Shown here: positions 19,130-29,722 of the stretch, in pieces
How positions within the stretch are numbered: the first letter of the stretch is position 1
Layout of the letters: every line of letters begins with the position of its first letter
Origin: Mesostigma viride
Lineage: Eukaryota > Streptophyta > Mesostigmatophyceae > Mesostigmatales > Mesostigmataceae
Direction: 5' to 3'
Length of the DNA: 64,000 nt
Assembly (NCBI GenBank): GCA_009746045.1
Contig: RPFO01000027.1
Coordinates: 5,340,146 to 5,404,145 of the forward strand
Position numbers and translations under genes: made by a program
The notes under the pieces: model-generated
The model's database searches: none
What the model was told of the DNA's origin: nothing
Seen by the model: only the letters and a program-made list of their open reading frames with translations

Positions 19130-20886
19130 CTACCCCACCTAAGAGCAAGGGCAGGGTGGTAGGAGATGTCTTTCATATCAAAGGACAATCTTACTTGGCA
19201 CTTAAAGATGCATGGTCAAGGTACACAACCATTGAACCATTACCTGGAATGGACAAGACACAGTTGCTCAGGGCTCTCTTGATTGCTCAGGCCAGGTACT
19301 ACCCTGTGGAGGCATTGTTACTGGATCAGCAGTTCACGTGTCTTGCCAATGAACCAGGGTGTGAGGCTATTGATCTGGCTGGGCTAGAAGATCATGAGAG
19401 GCAAGGCATCATTGAAAGGGCCATCAGGTCCATTAAAACCCTTGTAGCCAAAGAAGATGGCAATCTGCTGGCTGACAGTGGGTCATATGCTGACAGAGCT
19501 CTGTGGTCCACCAGGTTGTGCCAAGTCCTCAACAGGAGGCCACTCATGAAAACCCCACAAGGGGTGGTCATTACACCAGATGGATTGCATGCAGGCATTT
19601 ATCCACCTGAGGTACTAGCCCTCTACAACGCACAGCGAGCACAGACAGCTAGCAGGTTAGCTGTCAAGGATGCAAAGCATCCACGTCCCACCTTCAGAGA
19701 AGGGGATCAAGTCCTATTCTACAAGGAGTCGGGACTAGGCAAGGTGGGTACCTGGCATGGGCCAGCCACCATCCTAAAGTTTAACACCACTGGCAGGACA
19801 GTGTTAGTTAAACACAATGACACGGGAAAAATTCACAGGTGTTCACCTCACAGGATGAAATTGTATTTTCCAACTGTGTCAGACGTGGCAGAGGAGGAAG
19901 AGCTGTTGGCCGACAGCCCTGTACAGTTGCCTGGCATCCCAGCGTTGCCCAGTGAGTGGTTGTTTGGAACACCCACTGGTGAGTGTGAGAGCCACACCCA
20001 CTGTGACACCCAGGTCACCCTTGATGATTGCAGGCAGTCACTGCAGGATTGGCCCCCTGCAGCAGAGGGTCACATTGGCAAAACAGGTGATCAGCAACCT
20101 ATCACCTCTACAAGTGTGAACATAGCTCAGCCACTAGCTGCACCTTCCAAACGCAGCCTAGCAGACGCTGTTCGCATTTTACAAGCAGCTCATAGAGCCA
20201 AAGCTCAAACTGCTGCAGGATCAGCTAAGGTGGGGAAGGTTGGGCAGAATGACAATAGCCCATTTATGGTTGCAGTGGACACACAAGCCCAGGTCAGCAT
20301 TATCAGTGCCCTGGCTGTGCCCCATTTGCCTTTGGAACCTTCACCCTGGCACCATGTGGCTGATTTCTCAGGGCAGTCATCCCTCAAGGTACTAGGTCAG
20401 GTCATGTTGCCTATACTCGGTATCCCCACCCCTTTTCAGGTATTGGAAGGGTATAAAGGGAATGCTTTGTTGGGGGATCCTTTTCTCTGTTACCCTGGTG
20501 TCCTCATATCCAGTGATAGACTATCCATCCAGGACATGGGTGGTGTTGATCTGAAACATTTCAAAATTTCTCTTGAAAAACTTCTTAACACCAACATTGC
20601 TTCTGTAAAATTTGCTACACCCAAGTATGCCCCAGGGCAAGAACCCTGTGTGGCAGACCTGGTTCACAACCAAAAACTTCATCCCAACTCATTTGGATTG
20701 GGCAAGCATGATGTGGCTAAAATGTCTCCTCTTTCTTATGAACAGATAGAGCAAGACTGTCGCACACACATAGGATTCCTAAAATGGGTGGAGGCCTTTA
20801 ACAAGGCCAGGGAAGAATGGGTAGTGCCAGATCCTCTTAGTCCTTCTCATACTCCCCCTGTCACACCTATTGACAAAAAGCCTGCC
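19066..20886 (+). CDS. Copy A integrase followed by retropepsin-like domain
   Basis: Integrase then a protease-like domain in one frame. Seen: end of the zinc domain (HCQHCQFNAPKPPKWH); catalytic core with Asp in GDVFH, Asp in LLLDQQF and Glu in QGIIERA; an SH3-like C-terminal region (FREGDQVLFYKE...WHGPATIL); a low-complexity linker; then VAVDTQAQVSIIS and LLGDPFL, the two landmarks of a retropepsin-like fold but with Gln where DTG normally has Gly. The protein stops at the truncation. The reading continues from gag after a one-base frame break near 19085. Confidence 0.78.
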
Positions 20887-21815
20887 GTCTGGTCAAAGTT
20901 GATGACGAGGCTCTCAGGGATATCATGCAAGAAGACGAGGTAGGCCAGCCGGTAGGCCATGAGGTCGACCAACTCCTGATGGTTCTCAGGCAGCTTCTGC
21001 GCCGCAGTCGTCGGCGCCCGCCAGCTCATGCCGAGAGTACCACAGCGCCTCCGGATCCACCTGTGCTCCAGAAGAAAGGTGCCCCCGTTCTCCACCAGCA
21101 CGTGGGACATGTGATGCTTGCAGATGATGCCCAGCAAAAAAGGCCGCACCATTCTTGGTACCATCTTCGCCCCAGATTCGCACACATCCCGCAAAAATGC
21201 ATCGATCTCGGCCATGACGGTCTTGCCGAGCACGAACCTACGCCCAGCACGTGGCTCGCCGTCGCTCCCATCACTGTCACTGCTCATGTCGTCGCTGTTC
21301 TCCTCCGGCGCACCAGCTTTGTCTGTGAGGTCAGCACGGCGCCTGCCGGACAGCCAGTGCCTCAGTGTGCTCTCTGTCAGCGTCGCAAAACGGTGAGCAT
21401 GAGAGAGTTGAAGCCACCTGAGGAGCCCTCCCCGCATCCCCTTCCCACCATACTTCCGATCCATCTCAATGACAAAGGCGACATCATCGTCAGAGTACTC
21501 AGTCCGAGGCCGCTTTTTGGACTCAGGTGCACCGCCGGCCAAAACTTCTCCCAGCACTGGGTCGGTCCGCAATGCATGCTCATGCTCGTCGGCCAACATG
21601 CTGGCAGGAGGGACTGCCGCTGCAGAAACCTTCGGCGGGCGTCCAACTGGGCGTTTGATGGGCTTGGGCAAAGCGGCCAGCCTGTCGCGGAGGCGCTCAG
21701 CAATGCCGGGCGCGTAGCGGATCGGAGGAGCCGGAAGGAGGGACGTGGTAGTGCCATCTGGGGTCAGGAATTTACCCCACAAGCCGTCCAGAGTACGTTG
21801 CTTTTTCTCACCCAT
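20887..21815 (-). pseudogene. DDE transposase, N-terminal piece
   Basis: First part of the transposase, ATG at 21815. Seen: an AT-hook-like KRPVGRPPK near residue 55, an acidic Ser/Asp stretch near 180-195, a helix-turn-helix-like region before it (GLLRWLQLSHAHRF...TLRHWLSG), and the first catalytic block IPESLVINFDQT, where the Asp of DQT is the first DDE acid. Sequence past DQT is replaced by retroelement DNA at about 20886. The continuation is 15010-15343, then 11645-12244. Confidence 0.8.
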
Positions 21816-22726
21816 AGCCACCTAGCTATCCATAACCTAACGAGAGAACACCAACGGAGCACACCACGAAACGAGGCACCTACCCACATATCAACGCAGA
21901 TCAAACGAAGTTTGCGCGCGAAAACTCCCTCCAGGCGCCGCGCCACGGGTAGCTAGGCTTTAAGGTCTGCGCCGCGCTGCGCTGGTGGTACCTAATTTTG
22001 AGGTGTACGAGGCCCGGAAGAGGGTTTTTTTGGGCCTGTACGAGGTCGATTCGTACATAATTACGCGTACATATATTGTAACCACTACGGTAGTTGGCAG
22101 CCGAGGCAATCCGTGTGGAAGTAAGTGTAGAAGTTTTGCTGACGAACTTGGCCTTTGCGCCGTAGGCAGACCTAGCGCCTGAACGGGAGTTACGGGACAG
22201 CCAAGTGGCACTGCACATGCGTTATGATGGTACCTACAGACATTTGGATATTTTTCAGGAAAGGCCTCTAGCCGTACTGGTCTTTAATGTGTTCTAGACG
22301 GTTCGAGAAGCCCGTCCCCGCGGACCTCACGTCATGCCTGGTTGGCAGCGCCAGGCGCAGCCGCCAACGGGGACGAAGGGACAAAATAGGAAGGCACGAG
22401 CTATGCCAGAAATCCGGACCTTGTATCGTAATTTACCACGTTGCTCTACAGATTATTTACCATCGCTTAATCCTGGAGTGTAAATCTCCTGTGGGCTCGA
22501 GTGTGAATCCCTCGCCTACTGGGTGTAAGTCTTCCCGCATTGAGTGTTTTAATCTGTGTGGTAACATTGTAATATACGAAACCGGTTTTCCGGGTTTGAG
22601 CTTATTCGTATTGTGTGACAGTATTCTTAAGCCACCATCGTGCGCTGTGACGCATAGGAAGTCAAAGGTCTTTCGCATTCATTCTCAATCATTAAGGCGC
22701 TATTTTAAATAGCCATACGTGTTAAA

Positions 22727-22744
22727 CTGGACTCGGAGGAAACT
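22727..22744 (+). promoter_or_regulatory. Primer binding site, Ty3-3
   Basis: CTGGACTCGGAGGAAACT directly after the 5' LTR. Related to the Ty3-1 and Ty3-2 sites (CTGGTTATCGGAGG). Confidence 0.7.
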
Positions 22745-22782
22745 TTCCTAGTGGCCTCTATCCCGTCCCGTTTTTCTGTAAT

Positions 22783-22874
22783 CTGATCCGGATCAGCAAC
22801 GGAATTATATAAGGGCCGGAACCCTTACTAATTCCGCTTGCAGTAATTCATTGTGGGGGTCGGATCCCCACAAT
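22783..22874 (+). promoter_or_regulatory. Structured leader of Ty3-3: palindrome and two hairpins
   Basis: A perfect 14-bp palindrome CTGATCCGGATCAG (22783-22796) is followed by a long stem (22801-22835: GGAATTA with TAATTCC and TAAGGG with CCCTTA). Next is a perfect 9-bp stem with 7-nt loop (22850-22858 and 22866-22874, loop GTCGGAT). They lie between primer site and gag, where retroelements keep dimerisation and packaging signals. That role is inferred. Confidence 0.5.
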
Positions 22875-23195
22875 CCTAACTGCCCATACCCGTTACCCAT
22901 ATTGCGGTTCCTGCATGCCCCAACCTGGCCTTGTCCGGTTGACCTAAGGGATTCGTCCGGAAACGAATCTCCTTATATTGCGTGCTTTAAACGGAAACGC
23001 TTTGTGGGTTGCAATTTCACGCATTAGTTGGCGTCTTGGCCATTGCCCATACCCTATATCTGGGATACATACTGTCAGCTCCGGCAAGCTGCAGTAATAT
23101 CTCACGTCCTTTAATTGACGTATTTTTGTGCTTAATTTGTCATCCCGCCAAGGTGACTAGAGGCACATTGTTCACACTTTACCAGCCACCACGCG
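22875..23195. other. Rest of Ty3-3 leader
   Basis: Non-coding to the gag ATG. Nothing further recognised. Confidence 0.5.
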
Positions 23196-25070
23196 ATGGC
23201 TGACGGTGTTGAGCGAGGGCGACGAGAGGCCCATCGCTTCTCTCCTGCCCCTTCCCTCGTGGCAGCACTCGAGGCGGCAGAGAGAGCTACCCAAAATCAC
23301 TCACGCCCGAGTAGTGAGCGTGGCTCTAGGGGGTCATCCCCAGCACAAACCCCACGTTTGGGAGGGAATTCCTCGGCGGCTGCCGGTGCACCACCTGGTA
23401 GCCCTGTAGTGAATCCCCTTAATGGACCACCAAGTGGAACATCCATCGCGGGATTGTCGGCGGGTCCGGCCCTTGGTGTAGGAGCCGGCGCGGGGGCGCA
23501 GGGGAATAATGTTACCCTGCACTACGGTAGGAGTGGGGCCCTGCCTACGGTGCTGCCGCAACCTACATTGGCCACTTGGCCCAGCAGCGCCCCGGCGCCA
23601 CCCTTGTATGATAGCCGATCGCGGTCTCGCCGAGCTGCGCATCGGGCGTCCTATCATGCGCCTGGACCCCTTGGGGCTAGCCCCTTCGGCCATGCCTCGC
23701 CAAATATGGCTGGGCAGGGCCAGGGCACCGCACGGACCGGTCGGTCTTCCTTCGGGGTCGCAGGGGAGGCGATTCCCCTCCCCAACTCAGCATACGACCG
23801 CCTGGCTCCGGGTGACCCACGAGCGCAGCACCCAGCGGCCACCGCCGCCCATCATTATGCAAGCCGCGCCCACTACCCACATGGGTATGAGCACCCGGGT
23901 GAGGATGAGTGCAGCCCCCCGGCAGGTTACCCGCGTGGGCACACCTCGCAAGGTGTGGCCGGGCCCGGGAGACCCGCGAGTATCATGGGCCATCATGACG
24001 ATGATACTCACAATGCAGGGCGACTACCACCGTTGCCCAAGCTGTCGGATATTCCCAAGTTTAAACCCGACTGCTCGTACCAAGAGTTTGAGGCTTGGGA
24101 GATTGCAGTGTCTCAGAAGATCGACATCTGGGAGACATACAATCGCAAGCTCTTGGACGAGGATATCAAGGTCAAGCTGGTGTCCAGCGAGGCACTGGCT
24201 CCCGATGTGAGACAAGCTCTCCATTGCGAAAGCGCCCTGGCCAATGGCTTCCCCAGCAGCTTGGCTGAATTATTTCGGCGAGCACGGGCCAAGTACCTGC
24301 CACCCGACCAAGACAAGCTGGACCGGGAGGCTTTTGGGGCGTTCAAGCAGGGGAACCTGAGCTATCGGGAATATATGACCAAGTTCGAGCTTCTAGCTGG
24401 GCGGGTTGATGACCTGATGGGCCCAGAAGCCTTGGCAAGGTTCTATGAGGGCTTGCAACCCGAATTCCGGGATGAGGTGAAGCGGAAATTCGCCCACCTC
24501 TCCTGGGCTCAATGGAACCTGCAGGACATCAAGACCTACCTAGCGGAGATAGCTCCCTTGGTGCAGCGGACCCCAAAACCCCGCGTGAATGCACTGGAAC
24601 TCAATGAGCTGGGATTCGCCCCCGTGTGGGTGGATGAGCTACAGTGCGAGGTCCTGGACATTAATGCCTTGGACACTTCCCGGATTCAGTGCTACCACTG
24701 CAACCGCGTGGGGCACATCAAACGTGAGTGCCCTGATCTCCCTCCGCTGGACCAGGCCCCGCCTGTGCAACGCAACAATTTCCAAGCGGCCTCCCCGCAA
24801 ATGGCCTCGAGGCCACCACCGGCGCGAAATATGCGCACAGCTCCCAGTGCGGGTGAGCGTGCCCGACGCTTGCAACAAGCGCGCCAACAGCCCCGGCTGT
24901 ACCAACAACCCAAGGCGCCCCCAAGCTCCTACCAGCAAGCTGGGCATGCCCTCAACCAACTGGATGCCGCAGACGCGGCCGAGCCTGATGATGGCTCTTC
25001 CGCGGCCGCATCCGGCCACCTGCGAGGCACACCGGTGGACGAGGGGCCTGCAGGAGAGGCGTTGGACTGA
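23196..25070 (+). CDS. Ty3-3 Gag
   Basis: 624 residues, intact. Disordered Pro/Gly/Ser-rich first ~270 residues, Ty3 capsid-like helical region at about 280-460 (PKFKPDCSYQEFEAWE ... LSWAQWNLQDIKTYLAEI), CCHC knuckle CYHCNRVGHIKREC near 505, and a Gln-rich tail. The ATG at 23196 opens the frame. Pol follows in a different frame about 60 nt after the stop, counted to its first Met. Confidence 0.88.
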   Translation: MADGVERGRREAHRFSPAPSLVAALEAAERATQNHSRPSSERGSRGSSPAQTPRLGGNSSAAAGAPPGSPVVNPLNGPPSGTSIAGLSAGPALGVGAGAGAQGNNVTLHYGRSGALPTVLPQPTLATWPSSAPAPPLYDSRSRSRRAAHRASYHAPGPLGASPFGHASPNMAGQGQGTARTGRSSFGVAGEAIPLPNSAYDRLAPGDPRAQHPAATAAHHYASRAHYPHGYEHPGEDECSPPAGYPRGHTSQGVAGPGRPASIMGHHDDDTHNAGRLPPLPKLSDIPKFKPDCSYQEFEAWEIAVSQKIDIWETYNRKLLDEDIKVKLVSSEALAPDVRQALHCESALANGFPSSLAELFRRARAKYLPPDQDKLDREAFGAFKQGNLSYREYMTKFELLAGRVDDLMGPEALARFYEGLQPEFRDEVKRKFAHLSWAQWNLQDIKTYLAEIAPLVQRTPKPRVNALELNELGFAPVWVDELQCEVLDINALDTSRIQCYHCNRVGHIKRECPDLPPLDQAPPVQRNNFQAASPQMASRPPPARNMRTAPSAGERARRLQQARQQPRLYQQPKAPPSSYQQAGHALNQLDAADAAEPDDGSSAAASGHLRGTPVDEGPAGEALD

Positions 25071-25129
25071 GAGGCCGGGAGGGCACTCCGGGCGACACCT
25101 TACCCGGCCATGCACAAGTCGCCCAAGTT

Positions 25130-26353
25130 TTGTTACCATGTAATGTGGTGACAGAGACCCAGGAATGGCAAGCGGAGCCTAGCGAAGGCCCGCGGCAACT
25201 ACTCCTCTTCACTGGAAGCCTACCAGACCCCCAGGGCTCTGGGCGTTGTTTGGAGGGCATCAAGGTCCTCATTGACAGTGGTGCGGCTACCACCTTCATC
25301 AGTGAGGCCATAGTGCAGCGCCTGGGAGTAACCCCGACTCCCCATACCATTGCTCGGCGCGTGCGATACTCGGATGGCTACACTCAGCCATCCCCGGGCT
25401 ATGTGGACTTGGCCCCTATCGTACAAGGCACCAGCGTGCCCATTCGCGCCACGGTCATTCCCTTACAAGCGGCTGATATCATCCTAGGGATTGACTGGCT
25501 GCACATCTCCAAGGTGACCGTCTCTTTTGGTACCATGGTTACCCACTTCCCAGATGGGTCATTCTGGTTACCTGAGCGGCAGTATGCGGCCAACGGCATG
25601 ACCATCACCGATGACACGCCTGCCCTCAAGAGTGACCGTCGTCGCCTTGCGGACATTCTCATGTCCAAAAGGGAGTTCAAGCGGATGATGAGAGCCCGGC
25701 AGCCTCCTCCCGTTTACTCCATTCGTCTGGACGCCCTTGCCCACGTGCGCGGGCCCAGCGCCCAGCATGCACAGGCTGGAGTTTCGTTAAACTCGCTTGG
25801 CATGGACTTGTCGGAAGACGAGGTGAAACGACTCAACGCAGTGCTCGATCAGTATTCAGCCGTGTTTGAGGAGAAAACACCTACGTTTCCCCCGGCCAGA
25901 CCGGTGCTCCACCGCATTCATTTGCAGGAGGGGCACCCACCTACCACCTCACCCATTTTTCGCATGGGACCCGTGGAGTTGGCAGAGCTCAAGAAGATCT
26001 TGGTCGGCTTGTTGGAGGCCGGCTTGATCGAGCCCAGCAATAGCCCTTACAGCGCGGGCGTGTTGCTGGTGCCCAAACCCAATGGGAAGTGGCGTCTGGT
26101 TACGGATTATCGCAAACTCAATGCGATCACCGTGAAGTCCAAGTATCCCCTCCCCCGCATCGATGATATATTTAATAAGGTGGAGGGCGCAAGTACTTTA
26201 CGGTGCTCGATTGTGCAGACGGTTTTTGGCAACTTCGGATCGCCCCCGAAGATTGCCATAAAACAGCCTTTGCCACGCCTTTTGGCCATTACCAATTCCG
26301 CGTGGCGGCCATGGGCTTGTGTAACAGCCCTGCCTCTTTTCAGATGCTCATGA
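25130..26353 (+). CDS. Ty3-3 pol, protease and RT N-terminal part
   Basis: Retropepsin IDSGAATTF near residue 50 with IILGIDW downstream, then the start of reverse transcriptase (LLVPKPNGKWRLVTDYRKLNAI). A one-base deletion near 26190, compared with Ty3-1, throws the RT out of frame. The last ~50 codons are not real and the RT continues at 26203. Confidence 0.85.
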   Translation: MLPCNVVTETQEWQAEPSEGPRQLLLFTGSLPDPQGSGRCLEGIKVLIDSGAATTFISEAIVQRLGVTPTPHTIARRVRYSDGYTQPSPGYVDLAPIVQGTSVPIRATVIPLQAADIILGIDWLHISKVTVSFGTMVTHFPDGSFWLPERQYAANGMTITDDTPALKSDRRRLADILMSKREFKRMMRARQPPPVYSIRLDALAHVRGPSAQHAQAGVSLNSLGMDLSEDEVKRLNAVLDQYSAVFEEKTPTFPPARPVLHRIHLQEGHPPTTSPIFRMGPVELAELKKILVGLLEAGLIEPSNSPYSAGVLLVPKPNGKWRLVTDYRKLNAITVKSKYPLPRIDDIFNKVEGASTLRCSIVQTVFGNFGSPPKIAIKQPLPRLLAITNSAWRPWACVTALPLFRCS

Positions 26354-27654
26354 ACCACCTCTTTAGGTCGGTGATGGGCACTAGTCGGCTGCCCCAGGTC
26401 TCGGCAGACCTGCGCGACCCGACTATCCCGTGGGACCCGGGGACGCAGCCGTACAAACGCACCTGCGTGGCCATCTACTTGGATGACATCCTCATTTTCT
26501 CTCGCACGTTCGAGGAGCACTTGGAGGATGTTGCCGCGGTTCTGCAGATCATGGCGGATAATAAACTGTCCGCCCGCCGCAGCAAGGTAGAATCAGGCCG
26601 CAGCGTCCCCTTTCTAGGCCACATTCTCTCGGACAAGGGCGTGTCCACGGACCCCGATAAGGTCGCCGCCGTCCAACAGTGGCCTGTTCCCGCGAATGTT
26701 CGCGCCTTGCGCAGCTTCTTGGGCTTGGTATCGTATTATCGCCGCTTCATCCCGCGTTTCGCGACCATTGCGGCCCCGCTTACTCACCTCCTCAAGAAGG
26801 ACGTACCGTGGGAATGGTCAGGCCTGTGTCAACAGGCCTTTGACCTGCTGAAGGCCAGGCTCGCCACTGCGCCTGTCCTCATCCTTCCGGATCCCACCAA
26901 GCCATTCGTGGTCAATAGCGATTCTAGCAAGGTTGCTATTGGCGGTGTGCTGCTCCAAGACCATGGTCTCGGTCTCCAACCGGTCGAGTATATCTCCCGG
27001 ACGATGATCCCGGCCGAAAGAAATTACCCGGTCCATCAGCAAGAGTTGTTGGCCGTGGTGTACTGTTGCCATACTTGGCGGCACCATCTTCTGGGTGCTC
27101 AGTTCAACGTGGCCATGGCCGAACCCGACCCTGCGGACCCGTACCGCTTGATCATCCAGACCGACCATCGGCCCCTCACGCACTTGTTGACGCAGCCCAC
27201 GCTTACGCCACGCCAAGCCCGTTGGCTTGAATATTTGGCACAGTTCGGTCCGTTCAAGATCGAATATGTCAAGGGCCTTGACAACACGGTCCCTGACGCC
27301 CTGTCGCGTCGCCCCGACTATTGGTTTTATGAGGATCTTGACGTTTTGGCCACGACGTTGATCCCCTCCCATGGTCCCGTCGCCCCCTTTGGCGACCGCT
27401 TGAGCGACCCGATGAGCCCCTTCCTCTTCTGTGGCGCCACAACCGCGGAGGTTGACACTGTTGACCATTCCGTGCGCCTCGCCGGCAGCACCCCTGCACG
27501 TGAGGGCACGTGCGCAGCCGCAGGGGGGGAAGGACTTCGGCCCCGTACAGCCATATGGTGCCGGCGACAGGAGTCTACCCTCCAATGCAGCCCGTTGGAG
27601 AGGCATTCACGTTGGCAAATACTGCAACAACGGTCGTCATCAGCTCGGACCTAG
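26203..27654 (+). CDS. Ty3-3 pol, RT catalytic core and RNase H
   Basis: Picks up the RT at LDCADGFWQLRI. It has the YLDDILIFS active site near residue 95, the thumb, RNase H (VVNSDSSKVAIGGVL, later TDHRPLTHLL) and the linker. The true frame leaves this ORF near 27520 at a run of seven G, a typical place for a one-base indel. The following residues are spurious. Confidence 0.85.
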   Translation: MLDCADGFWQLRIAPEDCHKTAFATPFGHYQFRVAAMGLCNSPASFQMLMNHLFRSVMGTSRLPQVSADLRDPTIPWDPGTQPYKRTCVAIYLDDILIFSRTFEEHLEDVAAVLQIMADNKLSARRSKVESGRSVPFLGHILSDKGVSTDPDKVAAVQQWPVPANVRALRSFLGLVSYYRRFIPRFATIAAPLTHLLKKDVPWEWSGLCQQAFDLLKARLATAPVLILPDPTKPFVVNSDSSKVAIGGVLLQDHGLGLQPVEYISRTMIPAERNYPVHQQELLAVVYCCHTWRHHLLGAQFNVAMAEPDPADPYRLIIQTDHRPLTHLLTQPTLTPRQARWLEYLAQFGPFKIEYVKGLDNTVPDALSRRPDYWFYEDLDVLATTLIPSHGPVAPFGDRLSDPMSPFLFCGATTAEVDTVDHSVRLAGSTPAREGTCAAAGGEGLRPRTAIWCRRQESTLQCSPLERHSRWQILQQRSSSART

Positions 27655-29168
27655 AGCGCCTCATCTCGCGCTTCACGGTCACTGAGGGTAAGGCAAATGA
27701 AGCCATAGCTGCCCGCCCTCAGAGCATGGACGGCTACCCAGCCAAGTTTCAAAACGGGTTCCTTTACGTGAATGTCAGTGGCCAGGCGGCCCGTCAAGAC
27801 TCATGGCGCTTGTATGTCCCCCAAATATGCCGCGCTGAGGTATTATTTGAGTTACATGACTCCGTCTTGGGGGGACACCAAGGCCAGGACAGGCTGTTAG
27901 CGAGGGCCCGGAGGTCCTACTATTGGCCTAAGATGGCTCGGGATGTGCGGGAGTATGTCAGTACCTGTGACAGCTGCCAGCACATGAAGCCACGGAATAC
28001 GGGCAAACAGGGCGTTCCAAAGGAAATTCCAGACCCCATGTTCCCTTGGGACTCGGTGATGATGGATTTCATTGGGCCCTTGCCAGAGACCAAGGCGGGC
28101 AATGCTCAGATCCTGGTAGTGGTGGACCGGCTCACGCGGAGATGCCATTTAATCCCCTGCAAGGCCACCCTGACGGCGGAAGAGTGTGCCCACTTGTTCC
28201 TAAACAATGTGTTCCGGCTCCATGGCATGCCCCGACAATTTATCACCGACAAGGACAAGCTGTTCACGTCGAAATTTTGGACCTCATTTTTTCAGGTCGT
28301 CGGGACTAAGTTGTCTATGGGTACGGCCTATCACAGTAGCTCTTCTCACATGGTGGAGAGAGTGAATCGGGTGGTGGAAGAGGCACTGCGGCACTACCTG
28401 GATCGAGACGGGAGGAATTGGGACGAAGTGCTGGGATTCATTGAGTTTTCACTCAATAATGCCCCCCATTCTGCCCACGGGTATACCCCGTTCTTTCTTG
28501 ATACAGGCAGGCATCCCCTTACCCCCACCGATCTCTTGACCGCCCCAGCCATCACCACGACAACGGAGCTACGCTCCACAGTCGCAGGGGCGCGGGAGCT
28601 GGTACAACGGATGGTGCAAGCTCATTCCAGCGCCATAAGTGGCCTACGTCAGGCGCGTGCCAAGTACATGGCGCGAGTCCAAAGTACCCTGGACAGGCGC
28701 ACCCCTGCAATCGAAGCAGGTGACTTGGTTTTAATTGAGGGCCCCCACCAAGGCCGCTTCTCGCACAAGTTCGAGGACAGCCTGAAGGTCAAGCTCCGCC
28801 CCTTATTCCTTGGACCGTATCTGGTGGAGAAGGTGTTCAATGAGGTGATGGTGTCTGTCGCCATCCCGGACTCGTGGCAGCTGAAGTCCAATGTTTTCCA
28901 CGTTGACCAGCTGAAGCTTTACCGCAAGAGCACCTTCCCAGGTCGTGTCATGGCACCCGCCCCCTTGGAGTTCAACCCCGAGACGGGCGAGCCCGAGGAT
29001 GAGGTCGAGGACATTGTAGCCCACCGCAATCGAGGCCGCCGCCGCGAGTACCTCCTTAAGTGGAAGTTCTCCCAAACAGAGCTAGAGCACTCATGGGTAG
29101 CTGAGGCTGGACTCACGGGCTGTGCACGCTTGCTACAGGAGTATAAAGCCCGGGCAGGGTTGGCATAA
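27510..29168 (+). CDS. Ty3-3 pol, integrase with chromodomain
   Basis: Complete integrase: HHCC zinc domain (LHDSVLGGHQGQDRL ... CDSCQHMK), catalytic Asp in MMDFIGP, Asp in FITDKDKLF and Glu in HMVERVNR, then a GPY-type region (KLRPLFLGPYLVEKVF). The C-terminal module (EDIVAHRNRGRRREYLLKWK ... HSWV) matches a chromodomain, the mark of chromoviruses that read histone marks to choose sites. 552 codons without a break. Confidence 0.9.
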   Translation: MRSRRGGRTSAPYSHMVPATGVYPPMQPVGEAFTLANTATTVVISSDLERLISRFTVTEGKANEAIAARPQSMDGYPAKFQNGFLYVNVSGQAARQDSWRLYVPQICRAEVLFELHDSVLGGHQGQDRLLARARRSYYWPKMARDVREYVSTCDSCQHMKPRNTGKQGVPKEIPDPMFPWDSVMMDFIGPLPETKAGNAQILVVVDRLTRRCHLIPCKATLTAEECAHLFLNNVFRLHGMPRQFITDKDKLFTSKFWTSFFQVVGTKLSMGTAYHSSSSHMVERVNRVVEEALRHYLDRDGRNWDEVLGFIEFSLNNAPHSAHGYTPFFLDTGRHPLTPTDLLTAPAITTTTELRSTVAGARELVQRMVQAHSSAISGLRQARAKYMARVQSTLDRRTPAIEAGDLVLIEGPHQGRFSHKFEDSLKVKLRPLFLGPYLVEKVFNEVMVSVAIPDSWQLKSNVFHVDQLKLYRKSTFPGRVMAPAPLEFNPETGEPEDEVEDIVAHRNRGRRREYLLKWKFSQTELEHSWVAEAGLTGCARLLQEYKARAGLA

Positions 29169-29722
29169 TTCCGGCCCTTCTCCTACCTTTTGCGTAATGC
29201 TCCTTGCATGTGCATTGGCAGCCTTGATGCAGGCCGCCCCGCCCCAGGGGTCCATGGGCGAGTTATTCGGTGCGGTATCGTTTGGACAGGAGGTTCGGTG
29301 TCCCTCACCCGACACAAGTTCCTCGCCGCCTTCTTGAGCGTTTTCCCACTGGAGGCGCTGCGGGATGTCAACCTGGCCAAACGCCATGATGCACGCGCCG
29401 GCGAGCGGCAACTCACCTTCCAGCCCGCCCTAGTCCAGGCCAATGGCCTGCCTCTTCCCGAGCCGGCTGAGGCCGCGCCGGCTGAGCGTGTCCACCGGCG
29501 TCAACGCCCGGCCGCACCTCTGCGCGGGCATGGCCGTGGGGGCTCCACTCGTGGGGGACACCGCCCGAGCCCTTACCGCCCGGCGCCGTAAACCATCGCC
29601 AACGGACGGTGACAATTGGCACGATCGATGCGTGCCCTGGAAGGGAACAGTGACCATGTATACAGTCATTTATAAGTCCCGGCTACAGGAGTAGCCGCCT
29701 CTTTTGTTGGGGGGGGGAGGAG
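29169..29722. other. Ty3-3 3' untranslated region and polypurine tract
   Basis: No convincing gene. Ends with a G-rich tract (nine G then AGGAG, about 29709-29722) directly before the 3' LTR. Ty3-2 has the same GGGGGGGAGGAG next to its 3' LTR. Confidence 0.65.

Larger units (their letters stand above)
15344..20886 (+). mobile_element. IN-PR family retroelement, copy A, 3'-truncated
   Basis: Same family as 36800-44286. The left end AGTTAGATGAG begins with the AGTTA seen at the ends of the copy B LTRs. 15344 to about 15845 is LTR plus leader, then gag, zinc knuckles, integrase and retropepsin-like domain. RT, RNase H and the 3' LTR are missing. The sequence jumps at 20886/20887 straight into transposase, close to where the transposase would resume. 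No target duplication is visible, so it is a deletion or an incomplete cDNA insertion. Confidence 0.75.
10868..22090 (-). mobile_element. TA-targeting DDE transposon with two nested retroelements
   Basis: Terminal inverted repeats of about 41 bp begin CCGTAGTGGTTACAATATAT (10868-10909; complement at 22050-22090, one base of length difference). They are flanked by TA (10866-10867 and 22091-22092). The unoccupied site is in the sister LTR at 29820. TA duplication plus the transposase family place it in the Tc1/mariner/pogo group. Without its two insertions it would be about 2.9 kb. The transposase is on the minus strand in three pieces. Confidence 0.9.
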
